From assembly GCF_009827535.1 (NCBI RefSeq), contig NZ_WTYN01000003.1:1-64000 (forward strand): a DNA stretch of 64,000 nt, in the 5' to 3' direction. The stretch comes from Qipengyuania oceanensis. Lineage in GTDB: Bacteria > Pseudomonadota > Alphaproteobacteria > Sphingomonadales > Sphingomonadaceae. Both the position numbers and the translations under genes were made by a program. Under the pieces are notes generated by a model that was not told the origin of the DNA, searched no databases, and saw nothing but the letters and a program-made list of their open reading frames with translations. Position 1 is the stretch's first letter, and the number at the start of each line of letters is the position of its first letter. Of the stretch, positions 26,795 to 36,374 are shown piece after piece.

Positions 26795-28364
26795 CGGACA
26801 AAAGTCCGGCGGCGATCGCGACTGGTCTGTCGTTGTCGAAGACGGAATTGCCAAGAGCAACGAACCTGTCTCCAGCGCGGTAGCCGAACCCGCAGCGACG
26901 ACCCGGCGGCACGAACCGCACGAACCGCCCCGGCAGCCTTTGCCGGAGAAGCTCTACAAACCGCGTGAGCCGGTTCACAACAAGCGCGTACGCGGGCCAT
27001 TCCGCACGTTCAAATGGCTGGTGATGCTGGTAACGCTCGGCATTTATTATGTGACCCCCTGGATACGCTGGGATCGCGGCCCCTACGCGCCCGATCAGGC
27101 CGTGCTGGTCGACATGGCCAATCGTCGTTTCTACATGTTCGGTATCGAGATCTGGCCGCACGAGTTTTACTTCGTCGCCGGTCTGCTCATCATGGCGGGT
27201 ATAGGTCTTTTCCTCGTGACCAGCGCAGTGGGCCGTGCGTGGTGCGGCTATGCCTGCCCGCAAACCGTGTGGACCGACCTATTCCAGCATGTAGACCGGC
27301 TGATCGACGGTGACCGAAATGCCCGCATCCGCCTTGATCGTGCCCCCTGGACATGGGGCAAGGTATTCCGACGCGGATTCAAATGGACAATATACGCGCT
27401 GATCGGGTTGGTGACGGGTGGCGCCTGGATATTGTACTTCGCTGACGCGCCTACATTGTTCCGGGATTTTTTCGCAGGCGAGGCAGCGCCAGTCGCTTAC
27501 ATCACCGTCGCTGTTCTTACCCTCACGACTGTGACGCTGGGCGGGTTCATGCGCGAGCAGGTCTGCATCTACATGTGCCCGTGGCCGCGCATCCAGACCG
27601 CCATGCTCGACGAGAAGTCGCTTATTGTCACCTATAAGGACTGGCGCGGCGAACCCCGCGGCAGTGTGAAGAAAGCCAAGAAAGAGCCGGAAAAATTCGG
27701 GGACTGCATAGATTGCACCCAATGCGTGCAGGTCTGCCCGACCGGCATCGATATCCGGGAAGGGCCCCAGATCGGCTGCATAACCTGCGCTCTTTGCATC
27801 GATGCATGTGACAAAGTCATGGCCGATATCGGGCGACCGCGCGGATTGATTGATTATGCGACGCTCGAAGATTGCGAGCGCGAAGCGAATGGCGCAGAGC
27901 CGCGCTCGCCCTGGCGCACGTTGTTGCGACCGCGAACCATTGCCTACTTCCTGATATGGGGCAGCATCGGCCTTGCGATGCTCTTTGCACTCGGGGTGCG
28001 CAGTCACACGGACCTGACCGTGTCCCCTGATCGCAATCCACCCTTCATGCTCATGAGCGATGGATCCGTGCGCAATTCCTTCACATTGAAACTGCGCAAT
28101 ATGGAAAGCCGGCCGCGTGACATGGAGATATCGATCGAAGGTCTGCCGGGTGCAGTGATGTGGTCCGATACAATCAATCGGCGCGATGCCGCAGCGACAC
28201 AGGTCGTAACAGTTCCCGCGGACCAGACGCGGGCGGTTCGCGCTTACGTGATGGTACCCGAGGGCACAGAGACCCGCGATTTCACCTTCCGCATCACATC
28301 GCAGGACGAGCAAGGCGAAACGGATGCTGTCGAAACCCGCTTTTCTGCGCCCGGCGATAGCTGA
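26781..28364 (+). CDS. ccoG: Cytochrome oxidase accessory protein CcoG (FixG/RdxA)
   Basis: 527 residues. A charged cytoplasmic N-terminus, several membrane helices and two [4Fe-4S] ferredoxin-type sites (Cys309-x2-Cys312-x2-Cys315-x3-Cys319 and the later CITCALCIDAC) are followed by an Ig-like periplasmic tail. A further Cys pair is at CGYACP (about residue 155). CcoG is reported to act as a cupric reductase in cbb3 assembly. The gene overlaps ccoP by 14 nt and ccoH by 1 nt. Confidence 0.95.
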   Translation: MSNPDGQKSGGDRDWSVVVEDGIAKSNEPVSSAVAEPAATTRRHEPHEPPRQPLPEKLYKPREPVHNKRVRGPFRTFKWLVMLVTLGIYYVTPWIRWDRGPYAPDQAVLVDMANRRFYMFGIEIWPHEFYFVAGLLIMAGIGLFLVTSAVGRAWCGYACPQTVWTDLFQHVDRLIDGDRNARIRLDRAPWTWGKVFRRGFKWTIYALIGLVTGGAWILYFADAPTLFRDFFAGEAAPVAYITVAVLTLTTVTLGGFMREQVCIYMCPWPRIQTAMLDEKSLIVTYKDWRGEPRGSVKKAKKEPEKFGDCIDCTQCVQVCPTGIDIREGPQIGCITCALCIDACDKVMADIGRPRGLIDYATLEDCEREANGAEPRSPWRTLLRPRTIAYFLIWGSIGLAMLFALGVRSHTDLTVSPDRNPPFMLMSDGSVRNSFTLKLRNMESRPRDMEISIEGLPGAVMWSDTINRRDAAATQVVTVPADQTRAVRAYVMVPEGTETRDFTFRITSQDEQGETDAVETRFSAPGDS

Positions 28365-28810
28365 TGCGCCGCGAACTTACAGGCCGGCATATCGCCTTAA
28401 TCTTTATCAGTGGCTTCGGCATCGTGATGGCCGTGAATTTCTATATGGCGGCCCTGGCGACAAAAGGCTTCGGCGGAGTAGTTGTCGAAAATTCCTACGT
28501 CGCGAGCCAGAAGTTCAACGGCTGGCTGGAAAAGGCCCGGGAACAAGATCAACTTGGCTGGACTGCAGAAGTTTCGCGCAGTCCCGACGGTAAACTGCAG
28601 GTGGCGGTAGCCGATGCCCCAGCCGACCTAAAAGTGTCGGCACAATTGAGGAGGCCGCTCGGCCGTCCGGAAGCGACCGATCTGGTCTTGCGTTCTCTGG
28701 ACGGCAGTACATTCACCTCCGACGTGCCAATTCCTTCGGGCCGCTGGATCGCGCGGGTGTCCATGCGTTCTGCCAACGATCGCTGGACAAGGGAATCGAG
28801 GCTCGATTGA
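28364..28810 (+). CDS. ccoH: Cytochrome oxidase accessory protein CcoH (FixH)
   Basis: 148 residues with one N-terminal membrane anchor (about 8-30) and the motif VMAVNFYMAALATKGFGGVVVENSY, typical of FixH proteins, then a small periplasmic beta domain. It is required for a stable cbb3 complex in studied bacteria. Its start overlaps the ccoG stop (TGATG) and its stop overlaps the ccoI start. Confidence 0.92.
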   Translation: MRRELTGRHIALIFISGFGIVMAVNFYMAALATKGFGGVVVENSYVASQKFNGWLEKAREQDQLGWTAEVSRSPDGKLQVAVADAPADLKVSAQLRRPLGRPEATDLVLRSLDGSTFTSDVPIPSGRWIARVSMRSANDRWTRESRLD

Positions 28811-30939
28811 ATGCGCCCGCCGCCATCGACGTCGCCGCGCATGGGCAGTTGACCGATACCCGGCTGACGGTTCCCGGCATGCGCTGTGCCGGCTGCATTG
28901 CGAAGATCGAGCGGGGTCTCGACGAGGTGGATGGTATCGCCTCGGCTCGCGTCAACTTTTCTGCCAAGCGCGTGGCGGTCCGGCATGACAGGGGCATTTC
29001 CGAACAAGAACTCGTCGTTCGGCTGCAAAAGCTCGGTTTCGAAGCCCAGGCGATAGCCTCCAATCCGCTGGCGAGAGACGACCGAGAAACGCAAACCCTG
29101 TTGCGGGCCCTTGCGGTGGCGGGCTTCGGCATGATGAACATCATGTTGCTATCGGTGAGTGTCTGGTCGGGGGCTGGAGGCGTTACGCGTGAACTGTTCC
29201 ACTGGCTTTCGGCTCTGATCGCGATACCGGTGGTGGCCTATTCGGGGCGCCCGTTCTTTTCGTCTGCAGCGATGGCATTGCGCTATCGCCGCACGAATAT
29301 GGATGTGCCGATATCCATCGGTGTGGTGCTCGCAACGGGTCTAAGCCTTTACGAAACGTTGATGGGCGGGGAACACGCCTATTTCGACAGTGCGGTGATG
29401 TTGCTGTTCTTCCTGCTCGCGGGCCGGGCGCTTGATGCCACGATGCGTAACAAGACCCGCTCGGGGATTGGTGCGCTGTTAAGCCGGATGGGACGCAGCG
29501 CAGGAGTCGTCCAGCCTGACGGGACTATCGTCCGTATGGACGCTGACGAACTGAAGCCTGGCATGTTGATGCTGCTGGCGGCAGGCGAAGCTCTCCCCGC
29601 TGACGGCGTGGTCGAAAAGGGGACCGCATCCATCGACAATTCGATGCTGACCGGCGAAAGTGCACCGGAAGCGGTCGGGCATGGAGCACTTGTGCATGCC
29701 GGGGCGATCAATCTGCTTCACCCGATACATGTTCGGGTGACCGCGACCGGAAGCGACACCGCAATCGCTGAAATCGCCCGCCTGATGGACGAAGCGGGGC
29801 AATCGCGCAGCCGACATGTTCGTATTGCCGATCGCGCTTCGCGTCTTTACGCGCCAGCCGTCCATTCGCTTGCGCTCCTAGCCTTTGTCGGCTGGATGTT
29901 AGCTGGTGCTGGTTGGCACCAATCGCTCGTCATCGCCATTGCGGTGCTGATAATTACCTGTCCGTGCGCGATGGGCCTGGCGGTACCAGCGGCCCAGATC
30001 GTTGCCTCCGGGGCGTTGATCCGCAAAGGCTTGCTGGTGAAGGACGGAAGCGCACTGGAGCGCCTGGCAGAAGTCGATGCTGTCATCTTTGACAAAACCG
30101 GCACGCTTACGCTGGGCGACATGCGCGCTGACGTTGCCGCGCTTGATAGCGAGCAACAGTCCATCGCTCTAGCTCTCGCTCAAGCCAGTCTCCATCCTGT
30201 CAGCGTGGGCCTTGCGAAAACGCTCAGCGAACGCGGTCAAGGGCCCGCGGACGTCGTCCATATCGAGGAAGTTTCCGGTCAGGGGATCAAGGGTTCCTTT
30301 GCGGGACGAAGCGTGGCCTTGCGAAGGCCTTGGCAAAGATCCGGCACCACTAGCGTAGATCTGCAGATCGGCGAGGAAACGACGTCGATTGATTTCGCCG
30401 ATGAATTGCGCCCCGATGCGGGCAAAACCGTGACCCGCTTGCAGGCCATGGGACTAAGCGCAACTATCTTGTCTGGCGATGCGGAACAAGCCGTCAGCGA
30501 CGTGGCCTTGGAACTGGGTATCTCTGGACGGGGCGGAGTGGATCCCGCAGGAAAACTTCGCGCGCTTGATGCGATGAAGGCCGAGGGCCGGCGGCCGCTC
30601 ATGGTTGGCGACGGGCTGAACGATGGTCCGGCCCTTGCCGCAGCCCATGCCAGCATCGCACCAGGCACGGCCAGCGATGCCAGTCAACAGGCGGCGGATG
30701 CGGTTTTTATCGGGGAGCGACTGACGCCTGTGGCACTCGCAGTCCAGGTTGCTCGCCGCACGATGGCGATCGTCCGTCAAAATTTCGGTTTCGCAATCGG
30801 ATACAATATTCTCGCCGTGCCACTGGCGCTGGCGGGGTTCGTTACGCCCCTGATTGCTGCGATAGCGATGTCGTTGAGCTCGCTCGTTGTCGTTGGTAAC
30901 TCGCTGCGTCTCGCCAGGGCAGCGGAAGGTGACGTATGA
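28807..30939 (+). CDS. ccoI: Copper-exporting P1B-type ATPase CcoI (FixI)
   Basis: 710 residues. The N-terminal heavy-metal domain has Cys27-Ala-Gly-Cys30. The membrane metal site is Cys385-Pro-Cys387, the phosphorylation site is DKTGTLT at Asp429, TGES is in the actuator domain, and GDGLNDGPAL is near the C-terminus. CcoI delivers copper to the cbb3 oxidase by moving it across the inner membrane. The frame opens with TTG at 28807, overlapping the ccoH stop; no ATG occurs before the metal-binding motif, so the TTG start is likely real. Confidence 0.95.
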   Translation: MNAPAAIDVAAHGQLTDTRLTVPGMRCAGCIAKIERGLDEVDGIASARVNFSAKRVAVRHDRGISEQELVVRLQKLGFEAQAIASNPLARDDRETQTLLRALAVAGFGMMNIMLLSVSVWSGAGGVTRELFHWLSALIAIPVVAYSGRPFFSSAAMALRYRRTNMDVPISIGVVLATGLSLYETLMGGEHAYFDSAVMLLFFLLAGRALDATMRNKTRSGIGALLSRMGRSAGVVQPDGTIVRMDADELKPGMLMLLAAGEALPADGVVEKGTASIDNSMLTGESAPEAVGHGALVHAGAINLLHPIHVRVTATGSDTAIAEIARLMDEAGQSRSRHVRIADRASRLYAPAVHSLALLAFVGWMLAGAGWHQSLVIAIAVLIITCPCAMGLAVPAAQIVASGALIRKGLLVKDGSALERLAEVDAVIFDKTGTLTLGDMRADVAALDSEQQSIALALAQASLHPVSVGLAKTLSERGQGPADVVHIEEVSGQGIKGSFAGRSVALRRPWQRSGTTSVDLQIGEETTSIDFADELRPDAGKTVTRLQAMGLSATILSGDAEQAVSDVALELGISGRGGVDPAGKLRALDAMKAEGRRPLMVGDGLNDGPALAAAHASIAPGTASDASQQAADAVFIGERLTPVALAVQVARRTMAIVRQNFGFAIGYNILAVPLALAGFVTPLIAAIAMSLSSLVVVGNSLRLARAAEGDV

Positions 30940-31088
30940 GCGTCTTGTTATATCTTATTCCCATCGCGCTGGGCATGGGCGGGATCGGGCTTGCCGTCTT
31001 CTTCTGGGCGATGCGCGACGGTCAGTTCGAAGATCTCGACGGCGCAGCGAACCGCATCCTTATTGATGACGAGGATGACGCTTCGTGA
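30936..31088 (+). CDS. ccoS: cbb3 maturation protein CcoS
   Basis: A 50-residue single-span protein (MSVLLYLIPIALGMGG...FFWAMRDGQFEDLDG) with the LIPIA...FFWA.R.GQF.DL pattern of CcoS. It is required for cofactor insertion into CcoN. It overlaps ccoI by ATGA and the next small gene by a GTG inside its end. Confidence 0.93.
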   Translation: MSVLLYLIPIALGMGGIGLAVFFWAMRDGQFEDLDGAANRILIDDEDDAS

Positions 31089-31303
31089 GTACTTTTTATT
31101 CGGCAATGATCGCCTTGCTGCCAGCGCTCGTGGGCCCGCTTCCCGATGCCGCGGACCAATTGACGCTATCCGTCTGCGGAAGCGAAGCACTGGTAACGAT
31201 AGATCTTGGTCGGGAGGCCCCCGAACCCGCACAGGGTCCTTCATGTCATGGGAAAGCGTGCCATGCAGGCTGCAGCCGCAAGAAATTTGATCCAGCGCAA
31301 TGA
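31085..31303 (+). CDS. Small Cys-rich protein of the cco operon, function unknown
   Basis: 72 residues starting with GTG inside the end of ccoS, with the stop overlapping the hemN start. The N-terminus is hydrophobic and could be an export signal (MIALLPALVGPLPDA). The C-terminus has CHGKACHAGCSRKK, with three cysteines and two histidines in 12 residues, a pattern suited to binding copper or heme. Its place inside the unbroken operon makes an assembly role likely. I do not recognise a named family. Confidence 0.75.
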   Translation: MSTFYSAMIALLPALVGPLPDAADQLTLSVCGSEALVTIDLGREAPEPAQGPSCHGKACHAGCSRKKFDPAQ

Positions 31304-32649
31304 CCGCGAACATTCTCCTGCATAAACCGAGCCGCATGTGGACGTATTATCCTGACTTGCTCGCCACGCCGGTGCCGCGATACACCAGCTTCCCCACCGC
31401 AGCCGACTTCGGGGAAATGCCTTCCGACGACTATCGGCGGGCACTTTCGAATGTCTCCGGCGCTGTCTCGCTCTACCTGCACATCCCATTCTGCGAGAAA
31501 ATCTGCTACTATTGCGGGTGCAACACCGGGGCTGCGGGCCGGCGGTACAGGTTGGAATCCTATCTCGACGCCCTGCATCGTGAAATCGAGAGCGTGGCCG
31601 CCTTGTTGCCTGCTGGAACCGAAATCAGTCGGGTTTCCCTCGGCGGAGGCAGTCCAAATGCCATCGCGCCGACGGATTTCGTGCGATTGGTCGATGCCCT
31701 GACAATCCAATTCGGTCTGACCGACCCGGTCTATTCCATCGAACTGGATCCGCGGACCATGACCCGTGACTGGGCCGAAGCATTGCGCCTGGTTGGTGTG
31801 GATCGCGCGAGTCTGGGCGTGCAGACCTTCGCTAGGCACTGCCAAGAGCGTATCGGGCGCGTCCAGTCGGAAGATATGATCCTGCAGACCACCGACTGGT
31901 TGCGCGAGGCCGGTGTGACCTCGCTCAACTACGACCTGATGTATGGTCTTCCTGGGCAAACCCGCGACGATTTGCATGACAGCCTGAGCCGTACCCGTGT
32001 CCTAGGTGCAGACCGGATCGCTCTTTTTGGCTACGCCCATGTCCCGCATATCGTGCCACGGCAACGCGCCATCGACGCGACCGGCCTGCCTGATCAGGTA
32101 GAGCGCTTCGCAATGGCGGCTGAAGGATACGCCTATCTTGTGACGCACGGATACACGCCCGTCGGCTTCGATCATTTCGCAATACCCGGAAAGGATGCCC
32201 TCGCGAGTGCGGCCCTGTCAGGTCAATTGAAACGAAATTTTCAAGGTTTCACCGATGATCAAGCGCCTAATCTGATTGGTCTGGGGGCGTCGGCCATCAG
32301 CGCGTTTCCGCATCTGATCGTCCAGAACGAGAAGAACAGCGGTCGTTACAGAATGCGCGCAAGCGCGGGCAACCTCGCGACCGAGCGCGGTCTTTTCCGC
32401 TCCGTTGATGATCGTCTTCGTGGAGAAATCATCGAGGCGTTGCTTTGCCGTGGAGAAGCCAAAGTCGAGCCTCGTCTGCTCGCCGAAGCGCAACCTCATC
32501 TTGAACGGTTCGTCGATCGGGGCCTCGCTGCGGTTTGTGGAAGCAGTCTTCAAATTTGCCCGGACGGCCTGCCTTATGCCCGGACAATAGCTTCTCTATT
32601 CGATCCATATCGCCGACAATCATCGCGCCGCTTCAGCTCTGCGGTCTAA
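31300..32649 (+). CDS. hemN: Oxygen-independent coproporphyrinogen III oxidase (radical SAM)
   Basis: 449 residues with the radical-SAM cluster Cys65-x3-Cys69-x2-Cys72 and Cys74 next to it (FCEKICYYCGC), then GGGSPNAI. HemN makes protoporphyrinogen precursor without oxygen, so heme for the cbb3 oxidase can be made at low oxygen. The ATG at 31300 overlaps the preceding stop; an alternative ATG at 31336 gives MWTYYPDLLATPVPRY, which resembles many family starts. It is clearly part of the cco transcription unit. Confidence 0.94.
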   Translation: MTANILLHKPSRMWTYYPDLLATPVPRYTSFPTAADFGEMPSDDYRRALSNVSGAVSLYLHIPFCEKICYYCGCNTGAAGRRYRLESYLDALHREIESVAALLPAGTEISRVSLGGGSPNAIAPTDFVRLVDALTIQFGLTDPVYSIELDPRTMTRDWAEALRLVGVDRASLGVQTFARHCQERIGRVQSEDMILQTTDWLREAGVTSLNYDLMYGLPGQTRDDLHDSLSRTRVLGADRIALFGYAHVPHIVPRQRAIDATGLPDQVERFAMAAEGYAYLVTHGYTPVGFDHFAIPGKDALASAALSGQLKRNFQGFTDDQAPNLIGLGASAISAFPHLIVQNEKNSGRYRMRASAGNLATERGLFRSVDDRLRGEIIEALLCRGEAKVEPRLLAEAQPHLERFVDRGLAAVCGSSLQICPDGLPYARTIASLFDPYRRQSSRRFSSAV

Positions 32650-32669
32650 TCCTACAGGAAGTATCGTCT

Positions 32670-32945
32670 ATGCCGCTCTGGTTCTTTCCCGCGCTCATGG
32701 GACTTCTGGCCACCATAAGTCTCGTCGCCGGTATATGGCTTCTGCTTCATCTCCGCGATGTTGCTGCCGTTTTCGCGGGCCGCGAAGATGGTGAGTTCGT
32801 TCGCGGGCCGGGACGGCGGCGGGCCTCGAAATCGCGAGTCTGGTTCGCAATTATCGTTTTCAATGCCGGATGGATCGCTTGTCTGCTTATCTGGATATTC
32901 GTGATCGGGGGCGATGCGAACGCGATGACCGATGCGGCCTCCTAG
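32670..32945 (+). CDS. Small two-span membrane protein, function unknown
   Basis: 91 residues. Two hydrophobic segments (about 3-27, LWFFPALMGLLATIS, and about 62-82, VWFAIIVFNAGWIACLLIWIF) flank a charged loop. AGGAAG lies 8 nt before the ATG, and the gene follows hemN by 20 nt. Probably the last gene of the cco-hem unit. No motif identifies a function. Confidence 0.75.
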   Translation: MPLWFFPALMGLLATISLVAGIWLLLHLRDVAAVFAGREDGEFVRGPGRRRASKSRVWFAIIVFNAGWIACLLIWIFVIGGDANAMTDAAS

Positions 32946-33086
32946 AAGTGATAATGTCGGATGGTCGTAACCTGCTGTGCTTGAGCTGTGACCTGCTCGT
33001 ACCAGTCAAATTTTTCCAAGTGGCGATCTGTTGATTTGCAACCCAGACACTTGAGGCACTGATCGCGAGTAACTAGGCGCTGAGAA

Positions 33087-33521
33087 ATGCCAACCGCGAG
33101 AAACCCGATGAAGCGAGCTGTCGTGCTTGCCATTCTCGCACTGATATTGCTGGCGTCCAACGTGTTACCCACAGGCTGGATGCCAGACCGCGAACCCGAC
33201 GGCACGTTTGTCGTCCGCATCTGTTCGCAAGGATTGACCGAAGCACAGCGAACAAGGTTCGAAGCGATCGTTCAAGCTCGGGTCGACCATGCTATGCATG
33301 GTGCCGATCAGCATTCCGGCGACGACCACCAAGCGGCCAGCGATCCGTGCCCTTACGGCGTGGTGGCGAACGCCTTCGCGGTTCCGCCCGTTTCTCCGCC
33401 GATGGTAGAACCAGTCGAAGGCATCGAAGCGGACTTGCCTCTCCTTACTTCGAATGTCGGCATAGGGATGGGTCTGGCGGCACCGCCACCTCCATCAACA
33501 GGTCCGCCGATTATTTCCTGA
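33087..33521 (+). CDS. DUF2946-like exported protein
   Basis: Up to 144 residues. An export signal (KRAVVLAILALILLASNVLP) leads into LPTGWMPDREPDG and VVRICSQG. A His/Asp-rich stretch (HAMHGADQHSGDDHQ) and a CPYG segment follow. This layout matches the DUF2946 family, whose members often sit before TonB receptors in metal contexts. The His-rich stretch suggests metal binding, by inference. An internal ATG at 33108 may be the true start. The TonB receptor follows 56 nt later. Confidence 0.7.
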   Translation: MPTARNPMKRAVVLAILALILLASNVLPTGWMPDREPDGTFVVRICSQGLTEAQRTRFEAIVQARVDHAMHGADQHSGDDHQAASDPCPYGVVANAFAVPPVSPPMVEPVEGIEADLPLLTSNVGIGMGLAAPPPPSTGPPIIS

Positions 33522-33577
33522 ACGCGCTCTGCGACCAGCGGAGTTGATCACACCTTTCCGTATTCAGGATATGACCA

Positions 33578-35713
33578 ATGAAATTTCCCCTTCGTGGGGC
33601 GCTTTCGAGCGCCTCGGCTCTTTCGCTTGTGGCGGCACCAAATGCCGTGATGGCCCAGCAGACCAATGCGCCAGAAGACGATCGTTCCAATGCCAACGAA
33701 TTGCTTACTGATACGATTATTGTAACGGCGGCAAAGACTGACCCGCTCCAAGCGGATAACCAATCCCCTCCAGAGCAGATTGCAATTCCAGCCGATGCAG
33801 CGGGAATTGCCGCGCGCACGCCCGGGGGTGCACTGGTTCAGAACGGCGCTCTTTCGGGGCAGCTTTCCTATCGCGGTCTATTTGGAGAACGCGTTCTCGG
33901 CCGTATCAATGGCCAGAGGTTTGTATCCGGCGGGCCGAACGCCATGGATCCGCCGCTGCATTACGCGCCTTCCATCCTTATCGACCGTATCGAAATTACG
34001 CGCGGCACGGCGCCCGTATCGCAGGGACCGGGCCTGTCCGCCGCGGTTAATGCGCAGCTTGTCGGGACGCGCTTCTCCGACATCGGTGAGCTCACCGCGA
34101 GCGCCTACGCAGCGGGGCAATATCGAAGTGTCGACAATAGCTACGCGAGTGGAGGGCAAATCGGTATTGCGACGCTCCGGTGGCGACTAGGCGTCATCGG
34201 TAGCCGCGAGGAAGGTGACGATTACGATTACGCTGGTGGCACGGCCGTGGGCACATCCTTCGAGCGACAGCTTTACGGTGTCGAAGGAGGCTTTCGTGCT
34301 GGTGAAGGCGAATTCTTCGTCGAATACCGGCGCAGCGAAACCGACCCGACCGGCAATCCGCCTTTCGCCTTGGATATCGTGTATTTCGATACCGACTTCC
34401 TTCAGGCCGGCTACCGGGGGCAGCTTACCGATGACCTCCATCTCGATCTGCTGATGGGCCATGTTGCGGTCCGTCACCTGATGGACAACCAGACGACCAG
34501 GCAGCCTGCAGCTCCAGCCATACGGGCACGTGCAACCTTTGCGGATGCCGACACCAACACCGGCGAAATTGCACTGCGCCTCGGCTCGGATACGCGCAAC
34601 GTAACCGTCGGCGGCGACGTCGAGATGGTCGACAAGGACGTGACGATCACCAACCCGACCAATGCCGCCTTTTTTCTGGACGCCCAACCGAACTTGTCTT
34701 CGGAACGTATCGGCGGCTTCGTTCAGTGGCGTGGCGGCATCGGAGCTGCTGAGTTCGAACTTGGCGCGCGTCTCGATCATACTAGCCAGACCGCGGGCGT
34801 CCCCCAGCTCGGAACAGCCGTTCCGATGGGGCCGCGTATGCTCGCAGCAGCATTCGCTGCATCCGGACGCGAGCAAAGCGATATGACGGTGGATGTGGTT
34901 GCACGGGCGTGGGTCCCAATGGGTGTATTGGTCCCGCGCGTGACACTATCGCGCAAGACTCGTGTTCCAAGCCTCCTGGAACGTTTTGCATGGTTACCGA
35001 CGGAAGCGAGTTACGGCCTTGCGGACGGGAATATCTATGTGGGCAATCAGACTCTCGAGCCAGAGGTAGCCTATACCTTGGAAGCCGGCGCCGATTTTAA
35101 CGGTGAGGTATTCACGTTCCGCCCGACCGCCTACTATCGCCGGGTCGACGATTTCATCCAGGGCACACCCTTCGATGCAACCGTTGGCGTGCTGGATACG
35201 CCGGTTGAAATGGTTGCGAATATGAACGGTGATCCGACGCCGTTGACGTTCCGCAATGTCGACGCCGAATTTTACGGCGTGGATCTGGATTTTACCGTCC
35301 GACCGACAGCGCGCATCCTGATCGATGGCACGATGAATTACGTGCGAGGCAAGAGGAGAGATATCGACGATGATCTCTACCGCGTTCCTCCTCTGAATGG
35401 GCGTATCTCGATTGCCTATGAGGGCGATCGATTCGCCATTGGCGGCGAGCTGACAGGTGCAGCCGATCAGAATGCCGTATCGGTCAGCAACGACGAGGAT
35501 ACCAGCGAGGGCTATGCAATTGCGGGATTGTTTGCGCAGTTCAGACTGAGCGATGAAGTGAAGCTCGAAGCTGGTGTCGAGAACATTTTCGACACTTTCT
35601 ACCAGCCGCATCTTGCAGGCAGGAATCGTGTGCAGGCATCTGACGTGCCGCTGGGCGAACGACTGCCAGGCTACGGTCGGGGTGTCTGGATCCGCGCGAG
35701 CGCAAACTTCTGA
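33578..35713 (+). CDS. TonB-dependent outer-membrane receptor
   Basis: 711 residues. A signal peptide ending AVMAQ, a TonB-box-like TDTIIVTAAK, a plug domain (about 65-170) and a beta-barrel ending in Phe (WIRASANF) are all present. The substrate is not shown by sequence. The pairing with a DUF2946-like protein and the copper-dependent oxidase cluster upstream point to copper, as in OprC/NosA-type receptors, but this is inference. A strong bidirectional terminator follows (35719-35750). Confidence 0.88.
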   Translation: MKFPLRGALSSASALSLVAAPNAVMAQQTNAPEDDRSNANELLTDTIIVTAAKTDPLQADNQSPPEQIAIPADAAGIAARTPGGALVQNGALSGQLSYRGLFGERVLGRINGQRFVSGGPNAMDPPLHYAPSILIDRIEITRGTAPVSQGPGLSAAVNAQLVGTRFSDIGELTASAYAAGQYRSVDNSYASGGQIGIATLRWRLGVIGSREEGDDYDYAGGTAVGTSFERQLYGVEGGFRAGEGEFFVEYRRSETDPTGNPPFALDIVYFDTDFLQAGYRGQLTDDLHLDLLMGHVAVRHLMDNQTTRQPAAPAIRARATFADADTNTGEIALRLGSDTRNVTVGGDVEMVDKDVTITNPTNAAFFLDAQPNLSSERIGGFVQWRGGIGAAEFELGARLDHTSQTAGVPQLGTAVPMGPRMLAAAFAASGREQSDMTVDVVARAWVPMGVLVPRVTLSRKTRVPSLLERFAWLPTEASYGLADGNIYVGNQTLEPEVAYTLEAGADFNGEVFTFRPTAYYRRVDDFIQGTPFDATVGVLDTPVEMVANMNGDPTPLTFRNVDAEFYGVDLDFTVRPTARILIDGTMNYVRGKRRDIDDDLYRVPPLNGRISIAYEGDRFAIGGELTGAADQNAVSVSNDEDTSEGYAIAGLFAQFRLSDEVKLEAGVENIFDTFYQPHLAGRNRVQASDVPLGERLPGYGRGVWIRASANF

Positions 35714-35718
35714 TTGTG

Positions 35719-35750
35719 ATGCCAGCCGGGGCCGGAGCTCCGGCTGGCAT
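35719..35750. terminator. Bidirectional terminator between the TonB receptor and a convergent methyltransferase
   Basis: An 11-bp perfect stem (ATGCCAGCCGG / CCGGCTGGCAT) with a 10-nt loop is followed by TTCTT on the plus strand. It lies between two convergent stop codons. Confidence 0.8.
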
Positions 35751-35753
35751 TCT

Positions 35754-36374
35754 TCAACCGCGCTTGCGGGCTATCAGGTCGATCAACGCCGACTTGCCCG
35801 AATGGCCGATACCCTCCTCGATCTCGGTATCGTAGGCATCGAGCAATTCTATCTCCCACGTCGAGAAGGCGCGGCGCAAACCGTCCTCCGTATAGAGATT
35901 TTCGATATTGGGCGGACCGCCTGTCCCGTAGGCCAGCTGTTCTTCGCGATAGCCTTCGAGCAATAGCAGACCACCCGGCTTCAGCGAGCGATGGATACCA
36001 TCGAAGATGTCCTCACGCAGTTCGGGACCGGCAAACTGGATGAAGATGCCGACCACCGCATCCAAAGCTTCCGCCGGCCATTCCCATTCGGCCAGATTTG
36101 CCTGCCGATATTCGACGTCGACCGCTCGCCGCTCTGCGAAAGCTCGCGCCTTATCGAGTGCCCTTTCCGAAATGTCGGTAGCGACGACGCGATGGCCATG
36201 CTGGGCCAGGAATACGCTGTTTCGCCCCTCGCCATCGGCGACCGCCAGGACTTTCGATCCCGGGGTCAGGCAATGCACCTCGCGCGCGAGGAATGCGTTC
36301 GGTGCAGTCCCGAACAGATATTCGCCCGTCGCATAGCGCTCATCCCAGAAGGCCGCTTGATCCGGTTCAGTCAT
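35754..36374 (-). CDS. Class I SAM-dependent methyltransferase
   Basis: 206 residues with FWDERYATGEYLFG and a Rossmann fold, where motif I reads VLAVADGEGRNSVFLA, followed by ATDISERAL and LKPGGLLLLEGY. It resembles TehB and thiol-methyltransferase-like proteins often found beside sulfur genes. The start lies inside the end of the MBL-rhodanese gene (8-nt overlap), so the two are co-transcribed. A role in thiol or sulfide detoxification is plausible from context but not demonstrated. Confidence 0.82.
   Translation of the reverse strand: MTEPDQAAFWDERYATGEYLFGTAPNAFLAREVHCLTPGSKVLAVADGEGRNSVFLAQHGHRVVATDISERALDKARAFAERRAVDVEYRQANLAEWEWPAEALDAVVGIFIQFAGPELREDIFDGIHRSLKPGGLLLLEGYREEQLAYGTGGPPNIENLYTEDGLRRAFSTWEIELLDAYDTEIEEGIGHSGKSALIDLIARKRG

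Noticed and set aside
31288-31302. Partial FNR-like sequence TTGATCCAGCGCAA before hemN
   Set aside because: Only one half-site matches, and hemN is inside the cco operon, so an own box is not needed.
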